From contig NZ_BKBA01000008.1 of assembly GCF_007992835.1 (NCBI RefSeq), positions 62,001 through 126,000 on the forward strand: DNA of 64,000 nt, given 5' to 3'. The notes beneath the pieces were generated by a model. The model was not told where the DNA came from and searched no databases. It saw nothing but the letters and a program-made list of their open reading frames with translations. The DNA is from Knoellia locipacati. Lineage in GTDB: Bacteria; Actinomycetota; Actinomycetes; Actinomycetales; Dermatophilaceae. Shown here piece after piece: positions 24,878 to 33,353 of the stretch. Position numbers and translations under genes: made by a program. Every line of letters begins with the position of its first letter. Position 1 is the first letter of the stretch.

Positions 24878-26365
24878 TCAGGTCGAGGTCATGCTCGGGA
24901 CCTCGCCCTCGCGGGCCTCCCCGGCGAGCCGCGACCGGCGGTACCCGTAGACGAAGTAGATGAGGAAGCCGAGCGCCATCCAGATGACGAAGCGGATCCA
25001 CGTCTCCACCGGCAGCGTGAACATGAGATAGGCGCAGATCGCCGCCGACAGCCACGGCAGCCACGGGCTGAACGGCACGCGGAACGGCCGCTCGAAGTCG
25101 GGCCGCCGCTTGCGCAGCACCGGCACGGCGATCGACACGAGGAAGAACGCCGTGAGCGTGCCGATGTTGATCATGAACTCGAGCTTGCCCACGGGCGTGA
25201 CAGCGGCGACGATCGCGACGAGCAGCCCCAGACCGATGGTGATCTTGAGCGGGGTGCCGGTGCGGCGGTTGACCTTGCCCAGCCCCGACGGGAGCAGCCA
25301 GTCGCGCGACATCGCGAAGACGACGCGGGACGAGCCGATGAGCAGCGTCATGACCACCGTCGTCAGACCCGCGACGGCGCCGGCGGAGATGAGCGTCGCG
25401 TAGCCCGGCTTGCCCACCTGCTCGAACGCGCCGGCGAGCGACCCGGCCTTGTCGAGCTGGTCGTACTTCACCATGCCGGTGAGGACGAGGGCGGTGGCGC
25501 AGTAGAGGACGGTGCAGATGACGAGCGAGCCCAGGATGCCGCGGGGGAGGTCGCGGGCGGGGTTCTTGGCCTCCTCGGCGGTCGTCGCCACGACGTCGAA
25601 CCCGATGTAGGCGAAGAAGACGAGCGAGGCCGCGGCGAAGATCCCCGAGATGCCGAACGCCGACGGCGCGAACCCGAAGAGGGCCTCGACGAGCGGTTGC
25701 TCCATCGTCGAGCCGCTCTTGCTCGGCAGCGACGGCGGGATGAACGGGCTGTAGTTCGAGGTCTTGATGTACGAGAGCCCGGCGAAGATCACGAACAGGA
25801 CGATGAAGATCTTGAGCGCGACGAGCGCCATGTTGACCCGCAGCGACTCCTTGATGCCGACCGAGACGAGCACCGTGAGCGCGAGCACGAGGAGGAACGC
25901 TGGCAGGTCGAACGACGAGCCGTAGGCCACGGACTCCGGGATCGTGATCCCGAGGTGGTCGAGGAAGATGCCCAGGTACGCCGACCACCCCTGTGCCACG
26001 ACGGATGCGCCGAGCAGCAGCTCGAGCAGCAGGTCCCAGCCGATGATCCAGGCGACGAGCTCGCCGAGCGACGCGTACGAGAACGTGTAGGCCGAGCCCG
26101 ACACCGGGATCGACGACGCGAACTCGGCGTAGCAGAGCGCCGCCAGCGCACAGCAGATGGCGGCGACGATGAACGAGATGATGACCGCGGGGCCGGCGAG
26201 CTCGCTGGCCGCGCGGCCGGCGACGGTGAAGATACCGGCGCCGATGACGACGCCGACGCCGAACACGGTGAGGTCGAGGGCGGTGAGACGTTTCTTGAGC
26301 TGGTACTCGGGCTCGTCACCCTCACGGATGGTCTGCTCGATGGACTTGGTCCGCATCACGCTCAT
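24878..26365 (-). CDS. Amino acid permease (APC superfamily, CAT type)
   Basis: A 495-aa, about 12-14-helix secondary transporter of the cationic amino acid transporter branch of the APC superfamily. Landmarks: the N-terminal KRLTALDLTVFGVGVVIGAGIFTVAGR helix with its GAGIF unwound motif, EFASSIPVSGSAYTFSY, GFDVVATTAEEAKNPARDLPRGI after helix 6-7, and the C-terminal pair of extra helices typical of CAT/YfnA proteins. It probably takes up a neutral or cationic amino acid with protons; substrate not predictable. Its ATG overlaps the stop of the upstream PH-domain gene (ATGA), so it is the last gene of a three-gene minus-strand operon. Confidence 0.85.
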   Translation of the reverse strand: MSVMRTKSIEQTIREGDEPEYQLKKRLTALDLTVFGVGVVIGAGIFTVAGRAASELAGPAVIISFIVAAICCALAALCYAEFASSIPVSGSAYTFSYASLGELVAWIIGWDLLLELLLGASVVAQGWSAYLGIFLDHLGITIPESVAYGSSFDLPAFLLVLALTVLVSVGIKESLRVNMALVALKIFIVLFVIFAGLSYIKTSNYSPFIPPSLPSKSGSTMEQPLVEALFGFAPSAFGISGIFAAASLVFFAYIGFDVVATTAEEAKNPARDLPRGILGSLVICTVLYCATALVLTGMVKYDQLDKAGSLAGAFEQVGKPGYATLISAGAVAGLTTVVMTLLIGSSRVVFAMSRDWLLPSGLGKVNRRTGTPLKITIGLGLLVAIVAAVTPVGKLEFMINIGTLTAFFLVSIAVPVLRKRRPDFERPFRVPFSPWLPWLSAAICAYLMFTLPVETWIRFVIWMALGFLIYFVYGYRRSRLAGEAREGEVPSMTST

Positions 26366-27237
26366 CGCATTCCCTTTCGTCCGGGCCTGCGCTGGGTGCG
26401 TGGCCTGATCACCGGGATCTCGCCCGTGTCCTCCAATCGAGAAGCGTGCAGGAGATCGGAGCTCCGGTAAAGGGTCTCGTGCGGCGGCGTCACAGAGCGT
26501 GACTCGCGAACCGGGTTGCGTATGCCGTCCGCCCCCGTCGCGCCCTCACCTCGCCCGAGGTAGTCGCGCCAGCCGTGCGGGTCCTCCCAGTGGTCCTGCC
26601 ACCCGTCGTCGTAGTCACCGACGGGTCCCCGGCCGGGGTGGCCACCGGGTCGCCCGCCCCGTCCGCCACCGTCGGGGCCCTCGTCGTCCCCGTCGTCGCC
26701 GGCCCACCCGTCCTCGGGGTCGCGGGCGGCCTCGTTGGAGCCGAAGAGCACGGTGCAGATGGCGCGGTAGTGGCGCTCGGCGTCGGGGACGTACTCGATG
26801 TGGCCGAGCGCCTGGTCCTGCCCGGCGGACTCGAGCAGGAAGGTGCCGTAGCCGATGATCCGCCCCATGATCGAGCGGTCGAAGGTCATGTCGGTGACCT
26901 TCATGAGCGGCATCATCGCGACCTTGCGGCGGACGAAGCCGTAGAAGAGCAGGAAGCGCTTGTCGGTGGCGACGAACCAGTCGTGGCGCCAGTTGAGATA
27001 GCGCCACAGGAGGTACAGCGCACCGGCGAACGCGGCATACCAGAAGAAGTTCGCGAGCATCGCGCCGCCGCGGGTGCGGGGTGCCTCGGCCTCGACGTAG
27101 GTCGCGAGGAAGAGCAGGCCGACGAAGAGGGCGATCGGGCGGATCTGCGAGAACCAGTGCTGGCGCACCATCGTGACGACGTTCTCGCCATCGACGAGGT
27201 AGCGGTCCAGCTCTCGATCGAGGCGCCCGGCCGCCAA
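26362..27237 (-). CDS. Bacterial PH-domain (bPH2) membrane protein
   Basis: A 291-aa membrane protein with two N-terminal helices (about residues 28-48 and 58-80) followed by a bPH2/DUF304-type domain. The family pattern is clear: GENVVTMVRQHWFSQIRPIA, YLNWRHDWFVATDKRFLLFYG, PLMKVTDMTFDRSIMGRIIGYGTFLLESAGQ. The C-terminal 110 residues are Gly/Asp/Arg-rich and probably disordered. No ATG fits the start of homology; the TTG at 27237 with CGGAG upstream, only 2 nt after the stop of the 56-aa gene, is the best start. Function of such proteins is mostly unknown. Confidence 0.7.
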   Translation of the reverse strand: MAAGRLDRELDRYLVDGENVVTMVRQHWFSQIRPIALFVGLLFLATYVEAEAPRTRGGAMLANFFWYAAFAGALYLLWRYLNWRHDWFVATDKRFLLFYGFVRRKVAMMPLMKVTDMTFDRSIMGRIIGYGTFLLESAGQDQALGHIEYVPDAERHYRAICTVLFGSNEAARDPEDGWAGDDGDDEGPDGGGRGGRPGGHPGRGPVGDYDDGWQDHWEDPHGWRDYLGRGEGATGADGIRNPVRESRSVTPPHETLYRSSDLLHASRLEDTGEIPVIRPRTQRRPGRKGMR

Positions 27238-27239
27238 GG

Positions 27240-27410
27240 TCAGCTCCGGGCGATCAGGGAGTCGAAGAACCGACCGATGTTGGCCACGCCGTTGGCGATG
27301 ACGTCCCAAGCGCTGCCGACGATGTTGGCGGCGTCGGAGGGCGAGGTGAAGATGGCGTAGAGCAGGAAGATGACGAGCAGCCACGTGACGATCTTCTTGA
27401 CCGGGGGCAT
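27240..27410 (-). CDS. Small membrane protein (56 aa)
   Basis: A 56-residue frame, MPPVKKIVTWLLVIFLLYAI and on, with one membrane helix (about 6-22) and an amphipathic C-terminal half containing IVGSAWDVIANGVANIGRFF. ATG at 27410. It ends 2 nt before the start of the PH-domain gene, which argues for coupled translation and a shared complex. No family recognised. Confidence 0.6.
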   Translation of the reverse strand: MPPVKKIVTWLLVIFLLYAIFTSPSDAANIVGSAWDVIANGVANIGRFFDSLIARS

Positions 27411-27545
27411 GGACACGTCGACTCTCTCTCGGGTTCAGGTCAGGCGCAGGCGCGCGCGCAGACTCGACTTCGCAGCACCTCATGATGACGGATGGAGGTG
27501 TGACTGGTGTGACTCATGTGGCCACACGGCGTGTCGGGCGTGGCG
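27411..27545. other. Gap between upp and the PH-domain operon
   Basis: 135 nt containing the direct repeat GTGTGACT (twice near 27497-27514) and a TGTGGCCACA palindrome (about 27519-27528). It carries the operon promoter for the leftward genes and the 3' end of upp. No gene seen. Confidence 0.35.
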
Positions 27546-28184
27546 TCAGACGACGCCGTAGAGGCGGTCCCCGGCGTCACCGAGCCCCGGCACGATGTAG
27601 CCGAGCTCGTTGAGCTTCTCGTCGATCGACCCGGTGACGAGCTGGACGGGCACACCGGCGTCGGCGAGCGACTCCTCGAGGTGCGCGATGCCCTCGGGTG
27701 CGGCGAGCAGCGTGACGGCCGTGATGTCGTCGGCGCCGCGCTCGAGCAGGAACTTGATGGCGTCGACCATCGAGCCGCCGGTGGCGAGCATCGGGTCGAG
27801 GACGTAGACCTGGCGCCCGGACAGGTCGTCGGGCAGGCGGTTCGCGTAGGTGATCGCCTCGAGGGTCTCCTCGTTGCGCTGCATGCCGAGGAAGCCAACC
27901 TCGGCGCTCGGCAGGAGGCGCACCATGCCCTCGAGCATGCCCAGCCCGGCGCGCAGGATCGGCACGATGAGCGGCTTGGGGTTGGAGAGCTTGATGCCCG
28001 TCGTCGGCGCCACCGGCGTCTCGATCTCGAACGGCTCGACCCGCACGTCGCGCGTCGCCTCGTAGGCGAGCAGCGTCATGAGCTCCTCGGCCAACCGGCG
28101 GAACGTCGGGGAGTCCGTCCGCTTGTCACGCAGGTAGGTCAGCTTGTGTGCAATGAGCGGATGGTCGGCAACGTGAACGCGCAT
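27546..28184 (-). CDS. upp: Uracil phosphoribosyltransferase
   Basis: Upp salvages uracil with PRPP to UMP. The 212-aa enzyme shows the PRPP loop [14 protein letters not shown] (about residues 126-139), [15 protein letters not shown], and the uracil-binding C-terminus [16 protein letters not shown]. Length and motifs are standard. The ATG at 28184 is 6 nt after TAAGTT, so the transcript should be leaderless. The -10 overlaps that of the divergent tadA gene by two bases. Confidence 0.95.
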   Translation of the reverse strand: MRVHVADHPLIAHKLTYLRDKRTDSPTFRRLAEELMTLLAYEATRDVRVEPFEIETPVAPTTGIKLSNPKPLIVPILRAGLGMLEGMVRLLPSAEVGFLGMQRNEETLEAITYANRLPDDLSGRQVYVLDPMLATGGSMVDAIKFLLERGADDITAVTLLAAPEGIAHLEESLADAGVPVQLVTGSIDEKLNELGYIVPGLGDAGDRLYGVV

Positions 28185-28190
28185 GGGTGA

Positions 28191-28200
28191 AACTTAGCGT
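28191..28200. promoter_or_regulatory. Overlapping divergent -10 elements (upp / tadA)
   Basis: AACTTAGCGT reads TAAGTT on the minus strand (28191-28196, 6 nt from the upp ATG) and TAGCGT on the plus strand (28195-28200). The two polymerases could not occupy it together, so upp and tadA transcription should compete. Confidence 0.5.
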
Positions 28201-28701
28201 GTGTGTGCCCACCCCGGACCAGCGTCAGGTCCTCCGACCGCTCCGCTGCGCGAGGAGTATGCCGTCGCCATGCGTCGCGCACTCGAGCTCGCCGCGCGTG
28301 CAGCGGACGACGGGGACGTGCCCGTCGGTGCCGTGGTCCTCGACCCCGCCGGCGTGGTCATCGGCGAGGGGCGCAACCTGCGTGAGGTCGAGGGCGACCC
28401 GACCGCGCACGCCGAGGTGGTCGCGCTCCGCGAGGCGGCACGGCATACGGGCTCGTGGCGGTTGGAGGGCTGCACGCTCGTCGTGACCCTCGAGCCGTGC
28501 CCCATGTGCGCGGGCGCCGCGATGCTCGCGCGGATCTCCCGGATCGTCCTCGGTGCGTGGGACCCCAAGCTCGGTGCGACCGGCTCGGTGTGGGATGTCG
28601 TGCGCGACCGGCGGGCCACGCACCGGATCGAGGTCGTCGGCGGAGTCCTCCAGCGCGAGGCGTCGCGCCAGCTGCTCGACTTCTTCGGGGAGCGCCGGTG
28701 A
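28201..28701 (+). CDS. tadA: tRNA-specific adenosine deaminase TadA
   Basis: TadA deaminates A34 of tRNA-Arg(ACG) to inosine. The 166-aa sequence has the zinc-binding HAEVVAL (His and catalytic Glu) and PCPMCAGAAM cysteines, plus DVPVGAVVLD. The start is uncertain. Homology to E. coli TadA extends upstream of the internal ATG at 28270, which favours the GTG at 28201. However, the nearby TAGCGT -10 would then lie directly against the start codon. The stop overlaps the next gene (GTGA). Confidence 0.85.
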   Translation: MCAHPGPASGPPTAPLREEYAVAMRRALELAARAADDGDVPVGAVVLDPAGVVIGEGRNLREVEGDPTAHAEVVALREAARHTGSWRLEGCTLVVTLEPCPMCAGAAMLARISRIVLGAWDPKLGATGSVWDVVRDRRATHRIEVVGGVLQREASRQLLDFFGERR

Positions 28702-29306
28702 GCGACGTCCTCGCGACCCTGCTCGACCAGCCGCCGTGGGTCATCCTCACGATCGCCGCGCTCGTCGTGTTCGGGGAGTGCGCGATCTTCGTCGGGATGG
28801 TCCTGCCGGGCGAGACCGTCGCCGTGCTCGCCGGTGCCGCGGCGGCCATCGGCCAGACCTCCCTCGCGTCCGTCCTCGTGGTCGTGCTCGCCGCGGCGAT
28901 CCTCGGCGACAACGTCGGGTATGCCGTGGGTCGCTTCGCCGGTCCGCGCCTCCACCGCCGCGTGACGAACCCGGCGCGGCGCCAGCGGCTGGCCGGTGCC
29001 GAGGCGCGGCTGAGGTTGCGTGGTGGGCTGGCGGTCTTCCTCGGCCGGTGGACCCCGTTCGTGCGCTCGGTCATGCCCTCGCTCGCGGGGATCTCTCGTA
29101 TGCCGTACGCGAAGTTCCTCGCCTGGGACCTGCTGGGTGCCGGGTCGTGGGCCGTGGGGAGCGTGCTCGCGGGCTACGCGGCGGGGAGGTCCTACGAGCA
29201 GGTCGTGGACTGGTTCGGGACCGCGGGGGCGGTGCTGCTCGGGGCGTTGATCATCGTCGGGGTGGGCGTGTGGAGCTGGCGGCGGACCGCGTCGGCACGC
29301 GCCTGA
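28698..29306 (+). CDS. DedA family membrane protein
   Basis: A 202-aa DedA/VTT-type integral membrane protein, a family linked to lipid-carrier (undecaprenyl phosphate, phospholipid) scrambling and membrane homeostasis. Seen are the N-terminal FGECAIFVGMVLPGETVAVLAG, GDNVGYAVGRFAG, and FLGRWTPFVRSVMPSLAGISRMPYAKFL with the conserved R-F-x-P-x-x-R-like motif and the GAGSWA segment. GTG at 28698 overlaps the tadA stop by 4 nt, so they form an operon. Confidence 0.85.
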   Translation: MSDVLATLLDQPPWVILTIAALVVFGECAIFVGMVLPGETVAVLAGAAAAIGQTSLASVLVVVLAAAILGDNVGYAVGRFAGPRLHRRVTNPARRQRLAGAEARLRLRGGLAVFLGRWTPFVRSVMPSLAGISRMPYAKFLAWDLLGAGSWAVGSVLAGYAAGRSYEQVVDWFGTAGAVLLGALIIVGVGVWSWRRTASARA

Positions 29307-29409
29307 CCGCCCTGCGCGCGGCTCACCGGCGACGCCGGCTGCCACGCAACACACTCGACGTCGGCATCGGCGCCCGACAAAACCGTTGCGCGCAGCGGGC
29401 CTCCCGGCT

Positions 29410-29580
29410 TAGCGTCGGAGGACACGGAAGGGAGGTGGTCCAAGAAGTGATTTCTCATTGGACGCGTGAGGTGACTGCGCGCTAGTCGTGCACCTCGACT
29501 GCTCGAGGTCGCGCCGCCCGGCGCAATCCAACGCAGTTCACCGCAGCCCGCGGGTCGTGCAGGTCGTCCCCTGCACTCGC
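29410..29580 (+). ncRNA. Candidate structured RNA with an embedded micro-ORF
   Basis: A TAGCGT -10 (29410-29415) precedes a stretch with far lower GC than its surroundings. GTCCAA (29438-29443) can pair with TTGGAC (29458-29463). ACCTCGA/TCGAGGT (29492-29498 with 29503-29509) and GTGCAGG/CCTGCAC (29557-29563 with 29570-29576) form two more hairpins. No downstream plus-strand gene follows, so it is either free-standing or a leader whose gene is lost. I cannot match it to a named RNA family. Confidence 0.4.
29447..29485 (+). CDS. Micro-ORF, 12 aa
   Basis: GTG at 29447, about 11 nt after the strong ribosome site GGAAGGGAGG, opens the frame MISHWTREVTAR and ends at TAG 29483-29485. It uses codons rare in this genome (ATT, TCT, CAT). 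A start at 29435 would give 16 residues. It is too short to prove, but the ribosome site and odd composition make it worth recording. Confidence 0.35.
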   Translation: MISHWTREVTAR

Positions 29581-29661
29581 TGTCTCCCAGTTCGGGGGCG
29601 GCGGGCCCGCGGGCTGTTCCATGCCCTATGCCGGTCAGCGCCAGACCGTGGACCGCCGCGG

Positions 29662-30105
29662 CTAGGCGCGGGCGAGGACGTCGAGTCGCGGGCGGCGCAG
29701 GTGCTGGGGGTTGGCCAGCTCGTACACCTCGGCCACCGCCAGCAGGACCTCGTCCGAACCCTCGGGTCCGACGAGCTGGAGCCCGACCGGCAGCCCGTCG
29801 CCGTCGAACCCGGCGGGCACGGACATGGCGGGCAGCCCGGTGGCGGAGACCAGCGTGGCCGCCCTCATCCAGTCGAGGTAGGTGTCCATCGACACGCCGG
29901 CCACCTCGGACGGGTACTCGAGGGTGGCGTCGAAGGGTGCGACCTGGACGGCGGGTGCCACCAGCAGGTCGTGGGTCGAGAAGAACGTCGCCGTGCTGCG
30001 GCGCAACCGGGCCCGGGCGTTCGCGGCGGAGCGGAGGTCGTCGGCGGTGAGCTCCATCTGGCGCAGCGTCGTGAGGTCGGGGGAGGCATGGGTGTCAGCC
30101 GGCAT
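29662..30105 (-). pseudogene. Amidase C-terminal remnant
   Basis: 147 residues that match only the last third of amidase-signature hydrolases. They cover a helix ending in the ADDLRSAANARARLRRS segment, then DLLVAPAVQVAPFD, VSMDTYLDWMRAATLVSATG, LPAMSVPAGFDGDGLPVGLQLVG and the final helix. The family's catalytic Ser-Ser-Lys core, some 250 residues upstream, is absent. The frame opens at an ATG (30105) 15 nt after the acdS stop, so it is still translated as the third gene of that operon. It is most likely a deletion remnant. A separate small function cannot be excluded. Confidence 0.7.
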
Positions 30106-30120
30106 GGTGACCCTCCCGGC

Positions 30121-31140
30121 TCACTCGAACGCGCCGGCATACGCGTTGAGCGCAGGCTGGCCGCCGAGGTGGGCGTAGAGGACCGTGGAGTCCTTGGCGA
30201 TCTCGCCCGAGGTGACGAGGTCGATGAGGCCGGCCATCGACTTCCCTTCGTACACAGGGTCGGTGATCATGCCCTCGAGGCTGCCCGCGAGCCGGATCGC
30301 CTCGATGGTCGAGTCCACCGGGATGCCGTACTCGTCGCCGGCCCAGCCCTCGAGGACGGTGATCTCGTCCTCGCGCAGGTCGCGGCCCAGGTCGATGAGG
30401 TCGGCCGTGTGGCGGGCGATCCGGCTCACCTGGTCGCGAGTCTTCTGCAGCGTGGCCGAGGCGTCGATGCCGAGCACGTGGCGGGGACGGCCACCGGCCT
30501 CCTCGAGGGCGGCGAAGCCGGCGATCATGCCCGCGTGCGTCGAGCCCGTCACGGTGCAGACGACGATGGTGTCGAAGAAGACGCCGAGCTGCTCCTCCTG
30601 CGCCGCGAGCTCGTAGGCCCAGTTCGCGAAGCCGAGACCGCCGAGCCGGTGCTCCGAGGCGCCGGCCGGGATCGGGTAGGGCTTGCCGCCCTCGCGCTCG
30701 ATCTCGTCGATGGCCTCCTGCCACGACTGGCGGATGCCGATGTCGAAGCCGGCGGGGTCGAGCCGGGCGTCGGCGCCCATGATCCGGGACAGCAGGATGT
30801 TGCCGACGCGGTCGTTTCCGGGGTCCTCCCAGTTGACCCAGCGCTCCTGGACCAGGCGCACCTTGAGGCCGAGCTTGGCGCCGACGGCGGCGACCTGGCG
30901 GGTGTGGTTCGACTGGTACCCACCGATCGAGACCAGTGTGTCGGCGCCCGAGGCGAGCACGTCGGGGACGATGTACTCGAGCTTGCGGGTCTTGTTGCCA
31001 CCGAACGCCAGCCCGGAGTTGACGTCCTCGCGCTTGGCCCACACCTGGGCGCCACCGAGGTGGGCGGTGAGCCGGTCGAGGGCGTGCACGGGGCTGGGGC
31101 CGAAGGTCAGGGGGTAGCGCTCGAAGTCCGCGATGGACAT
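30121..31140 (-). CDS. acdS: 1-aminocyclopropane-1-carboxylate deaminase
   Basis: A fold-type II PLP enzyme of 339 aa that opens the cyclopropane ring of ACC to 2-oxobutyrate and ammonia; related D-cysteine desulfhydrases share the fold. The family marks are [10 protein letters not shown] with the PLP lysine (near residue 51), [20 protein letters not shown] with the nucleophile Ser region (near 78), and [17 protein letters not shown] with the Tyr-Glu pair of true ACC deaminases (near 294-295). Length equals that of typical AcdS. SD AGGAG before the ATG at 31140. It lies downstream of a GntR regulator. Lowering plant ethylene is the known benefit of AcdS in plant-associated bacteria. Confidence 0.88.
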   Translation of the reverse strand: MSIADFERYPLTFGPSPVHALDRLTAHLGGAQVWAKREDVNSGLAFGGNKTRKLEYIVPDVLASGADTLVSIGGYQSNHTRQVAAVGAKLGLKVRLVQERWVNWEDPGNDRVGNILLSRIMGADARLDPAGFDIGIRQSWQEAIDEIEREGGKPYPIPAGASEHRLGGLGFANWAYELAAQEEQLGVFFDTIVVCTVTGSTHAGMIAGFAALEEAGGRPRHVLGIDASATLQKTRDQVSRIARHTADLIDLGRDLREDEITVLEGWAGDEYGIPVDSTIEAIRLAGSLEGMITDPVYEGKSMAGLIDLVTSGEIAKDSTVLYAHLGGQPALNAYAGAFE

Positions 31141-31195
31141 GGGTGTCTCCTGGGTTCTGGGTCGGGGTGGGCCGGGGCCCGGGTGGGGAGGCCGG

Positions 31196-31885
31196 TCAGC
31201 CGGCCTGGCCGGCCCTGCTGTCGGCGTCGTCGACGAGGTCGACGAGGGGGAGCAGGGTCTGCCAGTTCTCCTGTGCGGCCCGGCCCGCCGCAGCGGCGTC
31301 ACCGGCCTCGCAGAGCGCGATGATCTGCTCGTGGAGGGTGATCGAGCCTCGCCCGTCGAGGCTCGCGAAGCGGATCCGCTCGAGCCGGCGGAGCACGGGG
31401 GTGACCTGTTCCAGGACGGTCGCGGCGACGGGGTTCGCGCTCGCGGTGACGGTGACGGCGTGGAAGTCGTCGTCGGCGGACAGTGCGGCCTCGGCGTCGT
31501 GGGCGTCGAGGGCCTCGGCGAAGCGGCGGTTGGCCTCGCGCATGGACCGCAGGTCGCCCTCGGAGAGGTTCGGGACCGCCTCCCGGACGACCAGCTCGTG
31601 CAGTGCCGCTGCCACGGACTGCGAGGCCCGGGCCTCGCGCACGTCGAGGGGGCTGACGCGGGTGTAGCTGCCGGGCTTGGACTGTACGAGACCTGCCCGT
31701 TCCAGACGCCCGAGGGCCTCACGGATCGGGGTCCGGCTCACGCCGAGCCAGCGGCCCAGGTCGGCGTCGTTGAGCCGCTCGCCGGGAGCGAAGGTGCCGT
31801 CGATGATCCCCGCGCGCAATGCCAGGTAGGCGTCGTCGCGCAGGAGCAGGCGGGGCCGCGTCGGCGGGTTCTGCGGGATTGGCAT
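31196..31885 (-). CDS. GntR-family regulator (FCD domain)
   Basis: A 229-aa repressor-type regulator. The winged helix is N-terminal (about residues 15-80, [36 protein letters not shown] in two parts). The all-helical FCD ligand domain follows, with [16 protein letters not shown] and a [12 protein letters not shown] helix carrying the usual Asp/His metal or acid site. It heads the acdS operon (55 nt apart). ATG at 31885 was chosen over 31906 because it follows the operator-like palindrome and begins at MPIPQNPP. It probably controls acdS in response to ACC or a related acid and is likely autoregulated. Confidence 0.85.
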   Translation of the reverse strand: MPIPQNPPTRPRLLLRDDAYLALRAGIIDGTFAPGERLNDADLGRWLGVSRTPIREALGRLERAGLVQSKPGSYTRVSPLDVREARASQSVAAALHELVVREAVPNLSEGDLRSMREANRRFAEALDAHDAEAALSADDDFHAVTVTASANPVAATVLEQVTPVLRRLERIRFASLDGRGSITLHEQIIALCEAGDAAAAGRAAQENWQTLLPLVDLVDDADSRAGQAG

Positions 31886-31898
31886 GCAATATATTGCA
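31885..31898. promoter_or_regulatory. GntR operator TGCAATATATTGCA
   Basis: A perfect 14-bp AT-rich palindrome overlaps the last bases of the regulator's start codon. Such T-G-x-A-T-A-x-A-T-x-C-A-like sites are typical for FCD GntR repressors. A bound dimer would block both promoter and ribosome access. Confidence 0.7.
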
Positions 31899-31972
31899 CA
31901 CGGCATTCGGAGAGTGTCAAGGGGTGCGGGTCGAGTCCTGAGGTCAGGGCCCTGAGCGCACCGTCGTCTCCA

Positions 31973-32016
31973 CGGTCCTCACGAACGGGGGAGATGTGCC
32001 GCGTTCGTGAGGACCG
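31973..32016. terminator. 15-bp perfect hairpin
   Basis: CGGTCCTCACGAACG (31973-31987) is exactly inverted at 32002-32016. It lies upstream of the GntR gene and downstream of the original tRNA-Ser/terminator segment. No gene overlaps it. Confidence 0.5.
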
Positions 32017-32033
32017 GGAGCGCGGGACGACGA

Positions 32034-32063
32034 AAAAGCCCCGAGCCGAAGCTCGGGGCTTTT
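32034..32063. terminator. Intrinsic terminator AAAAGCCCCGAGC / GCTCGGGGCTTTT
   Basis: 13-bp arms with a four-base loop, T-rich on both strands. On the minus strand it would have been the terminator of the tRNA-Ser gene, from which it is now separated by the inserted IS element. Confidence 0.85.
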
Positions 32064-32069
32064 CCGTTC

Positions 32070-32084
32070 TGGCGGTGGCGGTGG
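32070..32084. repeat. Left 15-bp target-site duplicate of tRNA-Ser 3' end
   Basis: TGGCGGTGGCGGTGG here is identical to 33375-33389, which is the complement of the tRNA-Ser 3' end including CCA. The two copies flank the IS481-type element exactly. Confidence 0.75.
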
Positions 32085-32148
32085 TGTTGAGTCTCAGGAC
32101 ATCCGCAACAGGTGTCTCAAGACATAGGCAACAGTTCGGCGCTGCGAT

Positions 32149-33338
32149 GTGGTGGTGTCTCGAGCGAAGCTGGTCATCACCGCGGTCACCGTCGAGGGCT
32201 TGAGCCAGGCGGAGGCGGCGCGTCGGTATGGGCTGTCCCGTGCGTGGGTATCGCGGTTGATGGCTCGGTGGTGGGCCGAGGGAGAGGGCGCGTTCGAGCC
32301 TCGCTCACGACGACCCAGAACGACCCCGACAGGGGCCGGGCCCGAAGCCATCGCTGCGGTCCTGGCCGAACGGGACCGGCTTACGGCGGTCGGGCATGAT
32401 GCCGGCCCGGAAACAATCCACTGGCACCTTGACCGGGTCGGGGCGCTGTCGCCGGTGCCTTCACGGGCCTCGATCGCGCGGATCCTGTCCCGTCACGGCC
32501 GGGTCACTCCCGCGCCCAAGAAGAAGCCGAAAAGTGCCTACCTGCGGTTCGAGGCGGCCCAGCCCAACGAGTGCTGGCAGTCCGACTTCACCCATGTCCG
32601 GCTCCCCGGAGACGATGCCGAAGTCATCACCTGGCTCGATGACCACTCCCGGATGGCGTTGCACATCACCGCACACCACCGCGTCACCGGACAGATCGTG
32701 CTCACCACCTTCCGTGACGCAATGAGCGAACACGGCTGTCCCGCATCCACGCTCACCGACAACGGGATGGTGTACACCGTCCGCCACGCTTCCAAACGCA
32801 CCAGCGGGGGACGCAACGCGTTCGAGGCCGAGCTCGCCACCCTGGGCATCCGGCAGAAGAACGGGCGCGGCAACCACCCCCAGACCCAGGGCAAGGTCGA
32901 ACGGTTCCAACAGACGATGAAGGCGTGGCTGACCCGCCAACCCGAACAGCCCACCACCCTCGCCCAGCTGCAAAACCTGCTCGACCGGTTCCGGTACGAG
33001 TACAACCACGAACGACCTCACCGAGCCTTGGGCCGACGCACCCCGGCGGCGGCCTACGCATCCCTGCCAAGGCGAACCCCCGGCCCGAACCCACAGGCAG
33101 GCCTCACGCGCGCGTGCGCACCGACAAGGTCCACACCGGCAAGATCACCCTGCGTCACGGCGGAACGCTCTACTCCATCGGCATCGGCCGCCACCACAAC
33201 GGCACCACCGTGAAAGCGCTGGTCAACGGCCTGGACATCACCATCATCGACGCCACCACCGGCGAAGTCCTACGCCAGCTCACCCTCGACACCACCCGCA
33301 AGTACCAGCCCCAGAAACCACAACACCCCGAACCCTGA
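32149..33338 (+). pseudogene. IS481-type DDE transposase, frameshifted
   Basis: Residues 1-300 read in one frame: helix-turn-helix (LSQAEAARRYGLSRAWVSRLM), then the DDE core with ECWQSDFTHV (first Asp), TLTDNGMVYT (second Asp) and HPQTQGKVERFQQTMK (Glu). Near 33065, after AAAYASLP, homology jumps to the next frame (KANPRPEPTGRPHARVRTDKV ..., split here) and continues to the TGA at 33336-33338. The sequence CTGCCAAGG where CTGCCCAAGG is expected suggests loss of one C. GTG start at 32149. The catalytic triad lies before the shift, so a truncated but possibly DNA-binding product may still be made. Confidence 0.85.
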
Positions 33339-33353
33339 GGGTTCGGGGTGTTG
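33321..33353. terminator. Hairpin at the transposase stop codon
   Basis: CAACACCCCGAACCC (33321-33335) pairs perfectly with GGGTTCGGGGTGTTG (33339-33353), the loop being the TGA stop. The right arm runs into the IS terminal repeat, so it may shield the element from outside transcription. Confidence 0.7.

Noticed and set aside
29410-29640. 6C RNA, tmRNA, RNase P RNA or SRP RNA
   Set aside because: I looked for the paired C-rich loops, the tag-peptide frame and the conserved cores of these RNAs and did not see them.
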